Shown piece by piece: positions 7,024-14,573 of a stretch of 23,319 nucleotides of DNA. How positions within the stretch are numbered: the first letter of the stretch is position 1; every line of letters starts with the position of its first letter. The notes beneath the pieces were generated by a model. The model made no database searches and was not told the DNA's origin. It saw only the letters and a program-made list of their open reading frames with translations. The stretch comes from an uncultured Faecalibacterium sp. (GTDB lineage: Bacteria; Bacillota; Clostridia; Oscillospirales; Ruminococcaceae), in assembly GCA_934540955.1 (NCBI GenBank), contig CAKTCY010000035.1, positions 1 through 23,319 on the forward strand. The letters run 5' to 3'. The translations under genes and the position numbers were made by a program.

Positions 7024-8406
7024 TTATTCTTCCGCTTCTTTATGCTCTTCGTAGAAGATATCCAGCACCTTTTCCAGTGCCATACCGTGGCTGGCCTTTA
7101 CCAGAACGGCATCGCCGGGCTGCACCCGGTCCAGCAAAGCATCGGCGGCCTCGCGGTAATTTTCCGCGTGCAGGGTCTTTACCCCCTTGGCAGCAGCCAC
7201 CACGGCGGTGCGCTTGGCCTGCTCGCCGTAGGTGATCAGGCAGTACAGCCCGCTCTCGGCGGCAAGGCGTCCCAGCTCCTCGTGTGCCTCGCGGCTCAGC
7301 TCGCCCAGCTCCAGCATATCGCCCAGCAGGGCAAAGCGGCGCTTGCAGGGGAAATCCTTGAACATGGCCAGCGCAGCCTTCATGCTGTCGGGGTTTGCGT
7401 TGTAGCAGTCCTCGATGACGGTCACACCCTCGCTGTCCACCACCTTCTGGCGGCGTCCGGTCTGCTCAAAGTTGGAAAGACCACGGATGACACCCTTGGC
7501 GTCGCACCCCAGACGGGTGGCGGCGCAGTAGGCGGCCAGAGCGTTCGCCACATTATGGCGACCCATAGCGGGGATGTTCACCACAAAGGTGCCGTGCTCC
7601 TGATCCTCCAGCACAAAGCTCATGCCGTCAGCCTCCTGCCGGATGGACAGGGCGCAGACGTCTGCGTTTTCATCGCTCAGGCTGAACCACACCGGGCGCA
7701 CATGGGCGGGCAGCGCTGCCTTGCGCAGGAAGGGGTCGTCGTAGTTCAGCACCAGCGGCGCACCCTCCGGCAGACCGTTGCAGATCTCCAGCTTTGCCTT
7801 GCAGATGTTCTCCTGACTGCCCAGATTGCCGATGTGAGACACACCGATGCAGGTGATGATGCCCACATCCGGGCGTGCTGCCCGCACCAGACGGTCGATC
7901 TCTCCCGCGTGGCTCATGCCCATCTCGATGACCGCGTACTCGGTGCTGCTTTCCAGCCGCATCAGGGTGCGGGGCATTCCCAGCTCATTGTTCTGGTTGC
8001 CCTCGGTCTTGATGGTCTCGCCAAAGCTGCTCAGGGCGGCGTAGGTCATCTGCTTGGTGGTAGTCTTGCCCACGCTGCCGGTCACGCCCACCATTTTGGG
8101 GTGGTACTGGCTGCGGTAGTTTGCGCCCATCACCATCATGGCGTGGTAGCTGTCCGGGCAAAGGATGGCCTTTTCCTCCGGCACACCGGGCACGGGATGG
8201 TTGACCACCACATACTCCGCGCCCTGCTCCAGCGCACGGGCGGCGAAATCATGGCCGTCGAACCGCTCGCCGGGGAAGGCCACAAAAATGCAGCCGGGCT
8301 TTACCTCGCGGCTGTCGGTGGTGACCAGTGCCACCTCCGGGTCACTGGTCAGTTTTCCGGCAGGCACCAGCCCTGCCAGAAGCTTGCTTGCATGGATCTT
8401 TTCCAT
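7024..8406 (-). CDS. murF: MurF, UDP-MurNAc-tripeptide:D-Ala-D-Ala ligase
   Basis: A cytoplasmic ATP-dependent ligase that adds the D-Ala-D-Ala dipeptide to give UDP-MurNAc-pentapeptide. The protein is 460 residues from the chosen start. Visible motifs are the P-loop GVTGSVGKTTTKQMT (from residue 107), NQNNELGMPRTLM, EMGMSHAGEI, GRHNVANALAA, DCYNANPDSMKAAL and LGDMLELGE, all standard for MurF. ATG at 8406 is chosen because GAGGGG lies 8 nt upstream; an in-frame upstream start at 8451 would sit across a TATAAT box. It is separated from the PASTA transpeptidase by 187 bp containing a double-hairpin repeat and a possible promoter, and is 28 bp from the mraY-like gene. Confidence 0.95.
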   Translation of the reverse strand: MEKIHASKLLAGLVPAGKLTSDPEVALVTTDSREVKPGCIFVAFPGERFDGHDFAARALEQGAEYVVVNHPVPGVPEEKAILCPDSYHAMMVMGANYRSQYHPKMVGVTGSVGKTTTKQMTYAALSSFGETIKTEGNQNNELGMPRTLMRLESSTEYAVIEMGMSHAGEIDRLVRAARPDVGIITCIGVSHIGNLGSQENICKAKLEICNGLPEGAPLVLNYDDPFLRKAALPAHVRPVWFSLSDENADVCALSIRQEADGMSFVLEDQEHGTFVVNIPAMGRHNVANALAAYCAATRLGCDAKGVIRGLSNFEQTGRRQKVVDSEGVTVIEDCYNANPDSMKAALAMFKDFPCKRRFALLGDMLELGELSREAHEELGRLAAESGLYCLITYGEQAKRTAVVAAAKGVKTLHAENYREAADALLDRVQPGDAVLVKASHGMALEKVLDIFYEEHKEAEE

Positions 8407-8431
8407 TGTTCTATCCCCTCTCGTTCTATCT

Positions 8432-8437
8432 ATTATA
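8432..8437 (-). promoter_or_regulatory. Possible murF promoter (-10 only)
   Basis: A perfect TATAAT on the minus strand lies 25 bp before the murF ATG. No good -35 box is present at 16-18 nt, where CAAAAT is the nearest. It may give the murF-to-murE half of the cluster its own weak transcription. Confidence 0.35.
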
Positions 8438-8463
8438 GGAAACCGCCGCACCGTATTTTGTAC

Positions 8464-8560
8464 AGCGTCCTTTTCGGCGTTTGACGCTTGGAAATCAACT
8501 TTTAAATCGGGCGATTCCGGGCAGACTGCGGTCTGCCCGGAATCGCATTTTCACGAATGG
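8464..8560 (+). repeat. Double-hairpin repeat, copy E
   Basis: Hairpin 1 is AGCGTC (8464-8469) with GACGCT (8483-8488) around a 13-nt loop. A 22-nt linker with GGAAATCAACTTTTAAAT follows. Hairpin 2 has perfect 16-nt arms (8511-8526 and 8531-8546) around TGCG (8527-8530). The right flank is ATTTTCACGAATGGAGC. The stem sequences are unrelated to those of the other copies but the layout is the same. It lies between the PASTA transpeptidase and murF. This is the most divergent full copy. Confidence 0.65.
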
Positions 8561-8593
8561 AGCCGCAGCGGAAAACGCGCTATAAGATCGCTT

Positions 8594-11071
8594 TTACCCG
8601 CAGGTCAGGGTGATGATGGTGCCGCGCTGCACGCTGGAGCCGGGCTCGGCGCTTTGCGCCTGCACCGTGCCGCTGCCCTCCACCACGCAGTTCAGCCCGG
8701 CGGCGCTCAGCATCTGGCGGGCAAAGTCCGGGCTCTTGCCGGTCACATCCGGCACCTCGGTGCGGCTGCCCTCGTAGGTATCGGTATACAGGTAGATGGT
8801 GGTGCCGTAGGGCACCTTGCTCCCCGCGTGGGGGTACTGGTAGGTGACCGGGGCAGCGGACTGGCTGCTCTGGCTCTCCTGCAGCTGATGCTTCAGGCCC
8901 TGAATGTTCAGCTGCACCTGCGCATTGCTCCACTCGGTGCCCACAAGGTTCGGCACCGTAACGATGGTGCCGCTGCGGTCCTCGCCATCGGTGGCAATGC
9001 CCAGATAGGGGGCTACCTCGCTGATGATATTGCCCGCCACAGGGGCTGCAAGGATGGAGGAATAGTCCGTCTTTGCGTTGTTGGGGTCATCCAGCATGAC
9101 GTAGACCAGAATTTCCGGGTCGTTGGCGGGCAGCACTGCCACGAAGGAGGCCACCTTTTTATAGTCGCCGTCGGCGCGGCGGTGCATATTCAGCTGCTCG
9201 GAGGTGCCGGACTTGCCGCCGATGCGGTAGCCGGACACATAGGCGTTTTTACCGCCGCCGGTGCCGTTGCCCACCTCGTACTCCATCATCTGCCGGATGA
9301 CCTCGCTGGCGCTCTGGCTGATGACCTGACGGCGCACGTTTGCGCCGATCTCCTGAATGACGTTGCCGTTAGAATCGGTGATCTTATCCACCACATGGGG
9401 GGTGACCAGATACCCGCCGTTGACGGTGGCCGCAATGGCGGTGCACATCTGCAGCGGGGTGATGGCCATGGCCTGACCGAATGCAGAGGAGGCCAACTGC
9501 ACCTCGCCCAGCTGATTGGCGCGGTAGTACTGCATAAAGCCGGTCTCGCTGGGCAGGTCGACCCCGGTGCGGGCGGTAAAGCCGAAGGCATCGAAGTAAT
9601 TATAGAACTGCTGCGACCCGATGCGCTGACCCAGCTGGATATAGTAGATGTTGCAGCTCTTGCGCAGCGCCTCAGCCATATTGAGCAGGCCGTGCGCCTT
9701 ACGCCCTGCACAGTGGTAGGTCTCCTTGGCCACACCGTAGGCGCCGGAGCAGGTAAAGGTGGTGTTCATGGTGGCCACGCCGGAGTCGATGCCCATGGCA
9801 GAGGTGATGACCTTGAACACAGAGCCCGGGTAGTACAGCTCGGTGATGGTCTTGTTCTTCCACAGGATATCCCGGTAATAGCCGGAATAGTCCGCTTCCT
9901 CGTCCAGAATTTTGTTGCCCTGCGCATCGGTGATGTAGTTGCCGTCGGCATCCTTTTTATAGATGCCGTAAAGCTCCGGCTCTGCGTGCACCAGCTCGTT
10001 GAGGTAAGCCTCGTTGGCGGTGAAGTTCAGCGGGTCGTTGGGGTCAAAGTCCGGCTTGGAGGCCATGGCAAGGATGGCGCCGGTCTTGACGTTCATCACA
10101 ATGGCGCAGCCGCGGTTTTCCACCGTGTTGGCTGCAATGGCCTCGTTCAGGTACCGCTCCGCGATCTCCTGCACGTTCACATCCAGCGACAGCACCAGAT
10201 TGGAGCCGTCCTTGGCGGCAAAGGTGGTGGCGTTGGCGTCTGCAATGGCGTTGCCCACCGCGTTGCGCTGGGTGATGGTGCGGCCATCCACACCGGCCAA
10301 GGTGGACTGGTAGGATTTTTCCAGTCCGTAGGTGCCAATGCCGTCCGCATCCGTAAAGCCCAGCACCGCTGCGGCAAAGGCGCCGTAGGGGTAATTGCGC
10401 TGGAAGCTTTTTTCCGAGGACACCGAGATGCGTCCCTTGCGGGAGGTATCGGTGGCCTTTTTGTGCGCCTTGTTGAAGCTGGTGACGTATTTTTCAATGG
10501 AAAGCTTCACCGCGTTGTTCACCTTGGTGGCAAGAGTAACGTAGGCAGAATCCAGCCGGGAAAGCGCATCGTACACGGTCTGGTACTGCTGCTGATACTC
10601 TGCCGAGGAGGTGTCCACGCTGTCCAAGCTCTCGCCGTCCCCGGAGAGCAGACGCAACGTCAGCTCCCGGCTCACCTCGGCACACATGGCGGGGTCCAGC
10701 GTTTTGGTCACGGTGTCGTCATCGTTGGTCTTGCTGGTATAGAGGATGCTGCTGTAGCTGGGGTCTGCCCAGATGGTCCACACCACGCTGGTGGAGGCAA
10801 GGGTGATGCCGGAGGCATCGTAGATCTCGCCGCGGGTGGCCTTAATGGTGGTATCCAGCAGCTGCTGCTGGGCGGCGTACTGGCGGTACTCTGCCCCGTG
10901 GACGATCTGGATATTATACAGGCTGCGGATGACGATGGCAGCCGCCACCACCACCGCAAGGATGCCCAGACGGCTGCAAAGCCGCCGCACCCGGCTGTCC
11001 AGCCGATCCCGGCCGGAGGCCGGGCGCAGGCGGTAGCCCCTGCTTTTTTTGTTACGGAAAGGTTCTTGCAT
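8594..11071 (-). CDS. Class B PBP transpeptidase with two PASTA domains (SpoVD/FtsI type)
   Basis: An 825-residue membrane-anchored transpeptidase that cross-links septal peptidoglycan, the usual partner of FtsW. A basic cytoplasmic start is followed by one TM helix (about 35-52), the PBP dimerisation region, and the transpeptidase domain with SVFK (Ser417-Lys420, catalytic serine), SCN (472-474) and KSGT (620-623). Two C-terminal PASTA domains follow (about 702-762 and 771-824), each with a VPxxxG start. The domain plan matches SpoVD or Clostridial FtsI; the locus and the absence of visible sporulation genes favour the division role. The start at MQEPFRNKKS is chosen because AGGAG lies 7 nt upstream. 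The 113-bp gap from ftsL holds an intrinsic terminator and a second hairpin. Confidence 0.93.
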   Translation of the reverse strand: MQEPFRNKKSRGYRLRPASGRDRLDSRVRRLCSRLGILAVVVAAAIVIRSLYNIQIVHGAEYRQYAAQQQLLDTTIKATRGEIYDASGITLASTSVVWTIWADPSYSSILYTSKTNDDDTVTKTLDPAMCAEVSRELTLRLLSGDGESLDSVDTSSAEYQQQYQTVYDALSRLDSAYVTLATKVNNAVKLSIEKYVTSFNKAHKKATDTSRKGRISVSSEKSFQRNYPYGAFAAAVLGFTDADGIGTYGLEKSYQSTLAGVDGRTITQRNAVGNAIADANATTFAAKDGSNLVLSLDVNVQEIAERYLNEAIAANTVENRGCAIVMNVKTGAILAMASKPDFDPNDPLNFTANEAYLNELVHAEPELYGIYKKDADGNYITDAQGNKILDEEADYSGYYRDILWKNKTITELYYPGSVFKVITSAMGIDSGVATMNTTFTCSGAYGVAKETYHCAGRKAHGLLNMAEALRKSCNIYYIQLGQRIGSQQFYNYFDAFGFTARTGVDLPSETGFMQYYRANQLGEVQLASSAFGQAMAITPLQMCTAIAATVNGGYLVTPHVVDKITDSNGNVIQEIGANVRRQVISQSASEVIRQMMEYEVGNGTGGGKNAYVSGYRIGGKSGTSEQLNMHRRADGDYKKVASFVAVLPANDPEILVYVMLDDPNNAKTDYSSILAAPVAGNIISEVAPYLGIATDGEDRSGTIVTVPNLVGTEWSNAQVQLNIQGLKHQLQESQSSQSAAPVTYQYPHAGSKVPYGTTIYLYTDTYEGSRTEVPDVTGKSPDFARQMLSAAGLNCVVEGSGTVQAQSAEPGSSVQRGTIITLTCG

Positions 11072-11086
11072 CGGTTTTCTCCTGCG

Positions 11087-11112
11087 GGGCGTGCACTGCA
11101 TTCCGCACGCCC
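11087..11112 (-). other. Leader hairpin before the PASTA transpeptidase gene
   Basis: GGGCGTGC and GCACGCCC pair around a 10-nt loop, 16 bp upstream of the transpeptidase start and close to its AGGAG. It shares the GCGTGC core with the terminator stem at 11155-11178, so the two could form alternative pairings. That is inference. Confidence 0.45.
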
Positions 11113-11151
11113 TGCGCTGTTATTTATTCAGACTGCGGTGTCCATAAACCG

Positions 11152-11178
11152 AAAAAAGCGTGCGCTGCCGCACGCTTT
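11152..11178 (-). terminator. Intrinsic terminator directly after ftsL
   Basis: On the minus strand a perfect 10-bp stem AAAGCGTGCG/CGCACGCTTT with a 4-nt loop ends in six T residues (11152-11157). It starts 6 nt after the ftsL stop codon, inside the dcw cluster, and should uncouple mraZ-rsmH-ftsL from the genes after it unless readthrough or a second promoter operates. Confidence 0.8.
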
Positions 11179-11184
11179 CTCCGT

Positions 11185-11664
11185 TTATCTCACGGTGCCC
11201 AGAATGTTCACCGCGCCGGTGTACAAAAAGTCGGTCCATTGCCGCACAGTGGACTCCCGGCGCACCAGTGCGCCGCTTTCGCCCAGGCGGATGTAGGTGA
11301 TCTGGCTGGGGTCTACCTTCATTAGACCCAGCCGCCCGGCGGTCTCCTCCACGCTGGCAATGTTGGTCTTGCTGTTCAGGGTGCTGTTGTAGTAGGTATA
11401 CTGGCTCTGCTCGCTGACCAGACGTGCCTTCGTGGCCTGAATCTGGTCGTTCAGCTCCACCAGCTGTGCCTCACTCCACAGCAGACTGATGGCAAAGCCC
11501 ACCAGCAGTGCTGCCGCCACCAGATTCATGGCGTTATGTACGGCGGCCTGCAGCGGGTTCAACCGCCGCTTGCCGCCCTTTGCTACCCGCAGGCTTGCTT
11601 TGCGCTGCGGCTGCGGTGCCCTGCGGCGGCGCGCCGCGTTACGATCGTATGCTGGCTGACCCAT
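11185..11664 (-). CDS. ftsL: FtsL-like septum protein
   Basis: A 159-residue bitopic protein at the usual ftsL position between rsmH and the transpeptidase. A basic cytoplasmic segment rich in Arg, Lys and Gln (1-40) precedes one TM helix (about 46-64, MNLVAAALLVGFAISLLW). A coiled-coil-like stretch (about 66-105, EAQLVELNDQIQATKARLVSEQ) and a C-terminal tail follow. FtsL sequences are poorly conserved, so the call rests on position, topology and size. ATG at 11664 follows GGAGGAGAG; an upstream in-frame start at 11682 lacks a comparable site. It lies 39 bp after rsmH. Confidence 0.8.
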   Translation of the reverse strand: MGQPAYDRNAARRRRAPQPQRKASLRVAKGGKRRLNPLQAAVHNAMNLVAAALLVGFAISLLWSEAQLVELNDQIQATKARLVSEQSQYTYYNSTLNSKTNIASVEETAGRLGLMKVDPSQITYIRLGESGALVRRESTVRQWTDFLYTGAVNILGTVR

Positions 11665-11703
11665 GGTTTCTCTCCTCCTCACGATGCCGGTGCTTCCGGC
11701 ATC

Positions 11704-12669
11704 TCAGCATTTTTCCAGTACACGCAGGTGGGCAGAACGGCTGCGCCGGTTCTCCTCCAGCTCCTGCGTATCAGCTTCAATGGGTTTGCGGGTGATAAGC
11801 TTTGCCTTTGCCTTGCCGCCGCATACACACACCGGAAACTCCGGCGGGCAGGTACAGGCCGTGGACCAGCGGCGGAACTTGTTCTTGACCAGCCGGTCCT
11901 CCAGAGAGTGGAAGGTGATCACACACAACCGGCCGCCCGGTGCAAGGTGATCGAAAATGGTATCCAGACCCTCCTCCAGCGCATCCAGCTCATGGTTCAC
12001 TGCAATGCGCAGTGCCTGAAAGGTGCGGCGGGAGGGGTTCTTGTTTTTGCGGCGCTCTGCCGGGGGCATCGCGCTTGCTACGATATCTGCCAGCTGCAGG
12101 GTGGTCAGGATGGGTGCAGTTTCCCGCGATTCCACGATCTTTCCTGCGATCTGCCATGCGTAAGGCTCCTCGCCGTAATCCCGCAGGATGCGGGCCAGCT
12201 CCTCGCGACTTTCCGTGTTCACAAGGTCTGCGGCGGTCTCGCCCTGCTGGCTCATGCGCATATCCAGCGGTGCGTCTGCCCGGTAGGAAAAGCCCCGGGC
12301 GGCATCGTCCAGCTGGTGGCTGGAAACGCCAAGATCCAGCAGTGCACCGTTGATCTTTTCAATGCCCAGCTGCTCCAGCGCCTGTCCCGCATAGCGGAAG
12401 TTGATCTGCACCACGGTGGCAGGCAGCCCGGCCAGACGGGAGCGCGCGGTCTGCACCGCGTCCGGATCCTGATCCAGCGAGATGAGTCTGCCGCCCTTTG
12501 CGGCGTCCAGCCGCAAAGCGATCTGGCGGGAATGTCCCGCGCCGCCGGCGGTGCCGTCCAGATAGGTGCCCGCCGGGTCGATGGCAAGCCCTGTCAGGCA
12601 CTCGTTCAGCAAAACGGGGATATGCTCAAACGAGGCCGGGTCAAAGGGCTGCTGTTCTTCAAAGGCCAT
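11704..12669 (-). CDS. rsmH: RsmH (MraW), 16S rRNA C1402 N4-methyltransferase
   Basis: A SAM-dependent methyltransferase that modifies N4 of C1402 in the 16S rRNA decoding centre. The protein is 321 residues from the chosen start. Visible family motifs are HIPVLLNE (16-23), the SAM loop YLDGTAGGAGHS (36-47), SLDQDPDA, LLDLGVSSHQLDDAARGFS, and near the C-terminus RTFQALRIAVNHELDALE, GGRLCVITFHSLEDRLVK and RKPIEA. All are intact. AAAGGAGG lies 8 nt before the chosen ATG; an in-frame start at 12705 would overlap the mraZ stop. It is 35 bp after mraZ. Confidence 0.96.
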   Translation of the reverse strand: MAFEEQQPFDPASFEHIPVLLNECLTGLAIDPAGTYLDGTAGGAGHSRQIALRLDAAKGGRLISLDQDPDAVQTARSRLAGLPATVVQINFRYAGQALEQLGIEKINGALLDLGVSSHQLDDAARGFSYRADAPLDMRMSQQGETAADLVNTESREELARILRDYGEEPYAWQIAGKIVESRETAPILTTLQLADIVASAMPPAERRKNKNPSRRTFQALRIAVNHELDALEEGLDTIFDHLAPGGRLCVITFHSLEDRLVKNKFRRWSTACTCPPEFPVCVCGGKAKAKLITRKPIEADTQELEENRRSRSAHLRVLEKC

Positions 12670-12704
12670 TGGCACGGCCTCCTTTCTCGGTTTAGTTTTT
12701 TGCA

Positions 12705-13124
12705 TCAGAGGTGCAGCCTGCGCAGCCGCTCGGCGCGCTGGTCGTTGGTCACGGCGGCGCGACGGGCGTTCCAGACCTCGGTGGCCCAGATCTCGGCGTG
12801 GTTGCGGTTGCCGATGATGGTCACGTCCTTTTCCAGCCCGGCGTAGGCGCGCAGCTCTGCGGGCAGCAGGATGCGTCCCTGCTTGTCCGGCACCACCTCG
12901 CAGGCGGTGCTGAACAGATCGCCGGAGATGGCCCAGCTGTCCATCAGCTCATCGCTTTCCAGCTTGTCCGCCAGCCGCTGGACTTCCTCCATGGGCAGTG
13001 CGAACAGACAGCTGTCCACCCATTCCAGCACCACGAAGCTCTCGCCCATGGCGTCGCGGAATTTTGCGGGGAAGTTCAGCCGCCCCTTGGCGTCGATGGT
13101 GTAATCATAACGGCCGAAAAACAC
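12705..13124 (-). CDS. mraZ: MraZ, dcw-cluster transcriptional regulator
   Basis: A 139-residue regulator of the AbrB-like double-psi fold, which forms rings and binds TGGGN repeats at its own promoter. The two family repeats are visible: DAKGRLNFPAKFR (11-23) and DKQGRILLPAELR (80-92). The start codon is GTG, followed by the family-typical FFGRYDYTIDAKGR, with GGGGGAG 8 nt upstream. It is the first gene of the cluster, downstream of a strong promoter and three MraZ boxes, so autoregulation is likely. Confidence 0.96.
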   Translation of the reverse strand: MFFGRYDYTIDAKGRLNFPAKFRDAMGESFVVLEWVDSCLFALPMEEVQRLADKLESDELMDSWAISGDLFSTACEVVPDKQGRILLPAELRAYAGLEKDVTIIGNRNHAEIWATEVWNARRAAVTNDQRAERLRRLHL

Positions 13125-13160
13125 GCGCTGCTCCCCCTTTCAGGGGCGTTTTCAGGGCGT

Positions 13161-13190
13161 GTACCCTACTTTTACCCACTTTGCCCCACT
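13161..13190 (-). promoter_or_regulatory. Three MraZ operator boxes
   Basis: On the minus strand three 10-bp units follow each other exactly: AGTGGGGCAA (13190-13181), AGTGGGTAAA (13180-13171) and AGTAGGGTAC (13170-13161). This matches the known MraZ site of TGGG-type repeats with one repeat per helical turn. The third unit is degenerate. The boxes begin about 12 bp downstream of the -10 box, so bound MraZ would cover the start of transcription. Confidence 0.85.
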
Positions 13191-13201
13191 GACACATCTT
13201 T

Positions 13202-13230
13202 ATTGTAGCAAATCATATCTGTGAATGCAA
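13202..13230 (-). promoter_or_regulatory. Main dcw promoter upstream of mraZ
   Basis: TTGCAT -35 box (13225-13230), 17-nt spacer and TACAAT -10 box (13202-13207) on the minus strand, about 77 bp before the mraZ GTG. The MraZ boxes follow immediately. Confidence 0.8.
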
Positions 13231-13265
13231 GGGTTTTCGGGCGGCTTTTTGCCGCAAAAGTCCAC

Positions 13266-13309
13266 AAAAAAAGTCCCTGTGAGCCGTCATTTTTGCTCGC
13301 AGGGACTTT
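13266..13309 (-). terminator. Intrinsic terminator of the rsmD operon
   Basis: A long stem (13295-13309 with 13270-13284, core GTCCCTG/CAGGGAC, one mismatch) with a 10-nt loop runs into seven T residues on the minus strand. It lies 43 bp after the coiled-coil gene and just upstream of the mraZ promoter, so it insulates the two units. The reverse strand is followed by GTTTT, so weak bidirectional action is possible. Confidence 0.85.
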
Positions 13310-13352
13310 GTTTTCCGCAATGTGTGGAATTTGTGTGGAAAGTTGACCGTTA

Positions 13353-13814
13353 TCAGCCATTTTTCTTGGCGTTCTGGCGCAGGCTGTCGCGGATATTTTT
13401 GACCTGTGCGGCGTTTTCCACCATGGTATCCTCGGTGGTGCGCAGCATATTCTCGCAGTAGTCGGTCACGGTCTGGCGCAGGGTGCGTGCCTCGGTCTGG
13501 GCAGCGGAGGTGATCTCAGAAGCACGCTGCTGGGCAGCCTTGACAATCTCGGCGTCGCTGACCAGAATGCGGGCGCGCTCCTCGGCCTTTTTCACAATGG
13601 CCTGTGCCTGTGCGTTGGCGCTGTCCACGATCTGCGCCCGGTCGTTCACGATCTGCTGCGCCTGCCGCAGCTCGCCGGGCAGAGCCGCCCGCACCTCGTC
13701 CAGATAATCCCGGATCTGCTCCACATCCACGATGCGCTTGCCGCCGGAAAGGGGCACATTTGCGCTCTCTTCCAGTGCATCCTCAATGGTATCCAAAAGT
13801 TCGTTCACGTTCAT
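13353..13814 (-). CDS. Small coiled-coil protein downstream of rsmD
   Basis: A 153-residue, highly charged, soluble protein. After a short N-terminal segment (MNVNELLDTIEDALEES) and a KRIVDVEQIRDYLDEVR motif (26-42), nearly all of the rest (about 45-150) is heptad-like helix rich in Ala, Gln, Glu and Arg, of the kind often annotated as ATPase, V-type H subunit-like or DivIVA-like. No enzyme motif, signal peptide or TM helix is visible. Its ATG overlaps the rsmD stop by 4 bp (ATGA), so the two are translationally coupled. The function is unknown; resemblance to ATP-synthase b/H stalks may reflect only coiled-coil composition. Confidence 0.8.
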   Translation of the reverse strand: MNVNELLDTIEDALEESANVPLSGGKRIVDVEQIRDYLDEVRAALPGELRQAQQIVNDRAQIVDSANAQAQAIVKKAEERARILVSDAEIVKAAQQRASEITSAAQTEARTLRQTVTDYCENMLRTTEDTMVENAAQVKNIRDSLRQNAKKNG

Positions 13815-14386
13815 AAGGCTTCTCCCTCCTGCTCAGCGGCGGGCTGCATGGGTTTTGTGTACTTCCACAGCAGCACCTTGCCGTATTTATACTGTTTTTG
13901 CAGGGTCAGACTGCCCGCCTGCGCGGGCAGCACGATGCCTGTTTCGCTCTCGCACAGCACGATGCCGCCGGGGGCAACGCACTTTTCCACGGCAGGCAGG
14001 ATCTTTTCCAGCGTGCCGCCGCGGAAGGGCGGGTCCAGCAGCACCAGATCGAACTGCTCCCGGCAGGCCGACAAAAACCGCGCAGCCTCGCCGATATTCA
14101 CCCGGCTGCGGTCAAACACGCCGCAGGCCTTGCAGTTGCGCATCACGATGCTTACGGCCTCCCGGCTCTCGTCCAGAAAGACGCACCGGGCCGCACCCCG
14201 GCTGAGCGCCTCGATGCCCAGCTGGCCGCTGCCGGCATACAGATCCAGCACCCGGGCCCCGGGCAGGTCGAACTGTACGATGCTGAACATCGCCTCCTTT
14301 ACCTGCGAGAGGGTGGGACGGGTCACATCGGTGCCGGGCAGTGCTTCCAGCCTGCGGCCCCGGGCTTCTCCTGCGATCACGCGCAT
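13811..14386 (-). CDS. rsmD: RsmD, 16S rRNA G966 N2-methyltransferase
   Basis: A SAM-dependent methyltransferase acting on N2 of G966 in 16S rRNA. The 191-residue protein begins MRVIAGEARGRRLEALPG, the usual RsmD start. It has TRPTLSQVKEAMFSI (22-36), the SAM-binding DLYAGSGQLGIEALSRG (48-64) and the catalytic DPPF (118-121). ATG at 14386 is fixed by AAGGAGG 7 nt upstream. coaD, a frequent neighbour in Firmicutes, is not here; the coiled-coil gene follows with a 4-bp overlap. Confidence 0.95.
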   Translation of the reverse strand: MRVIAGEARGRRLEALPGTDVTRPTLSQVKEAMFSIVQFDLPGARVLDLYAGSGQLGIEALSRGAARCVFLDESREAVSIVMRNCKACGVFDRSRVNIGEAARFLSACREQFDLVLLDPPFRGGTLEKILPAVEKCVAPGGIVLCESETGIVLPAQAGSLTLQKQYKYGKVLLWKYTKPMQPAAEQEGEAL

Positions 14387-14450
14387 GACGGTACCTCCTT
14401 GCCGTAGCTGCCGCCCCGCGGCAGCCGGTCTTAACTCTTTCGTATCCTTT

Positions 14451-14479
14451 ATTATCTCCCAACTGCATAGCATTGTCAA
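14451..14479 (-). promoter_or_regulatory. rsmD promoter
   Basis: Perfect TTGACA -35 box (14474-14479), 17-nt spacer and GATAAT -10 box (14451-14456) on the minus strand, about 65 bp before the rsmD ATG. Confidence 0.85.
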
Positions 14480-14481
14480 GA

Positions 14482-14501
14482 GCCCGCATTGCGCTGCGGG
14501 C
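14482..14501. promoter_or_regulatory. Inverted repeat between divergent promoters
   Basis: GCCCGCA (14482-14488) and TGCGGGC (14495-14501) form a 7-bp inverted repeat with a 6-nt centre that is itself the -35 box of the flavodoxin-family gene. It starts 2 bp from the rsmD -35 box, so a protein bound here could affect both promoters. The operator role is inference. Confidence 0.45.
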
Positions 14502-14517
14502 GGCTTTGTGCTACAAT
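14489..14517 (+). promoter_or_regulatory. Promoter of the flavodoxin-family gene
   Basis: TTGCGC -35 box (14489-14494), 17-nt spacer and TACAAT -10 box (14512-14517), 56 bp before the ATG at 14574. It points away from the rsmD promoter. Confidence 0.75.
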
Positions 14518-14573
14518 CATAGCAGCAATATTGCGCATTTTACGGCGCATTTCAGCAAAGGAGAGTATACAGC

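Noticed and set aside
8165..11296. Very long open frame (1043 codons) on the plus strand antisense to the PASTA transpeptidase and flanking genes
   Set aside because: It mirrors the codon pattern of the real minus-strand genes, is rich in His, Gly, Ala and Val, and has no recognisable domain or ribosome site. Such shadow frames are expected in GC-rich coding DNA.
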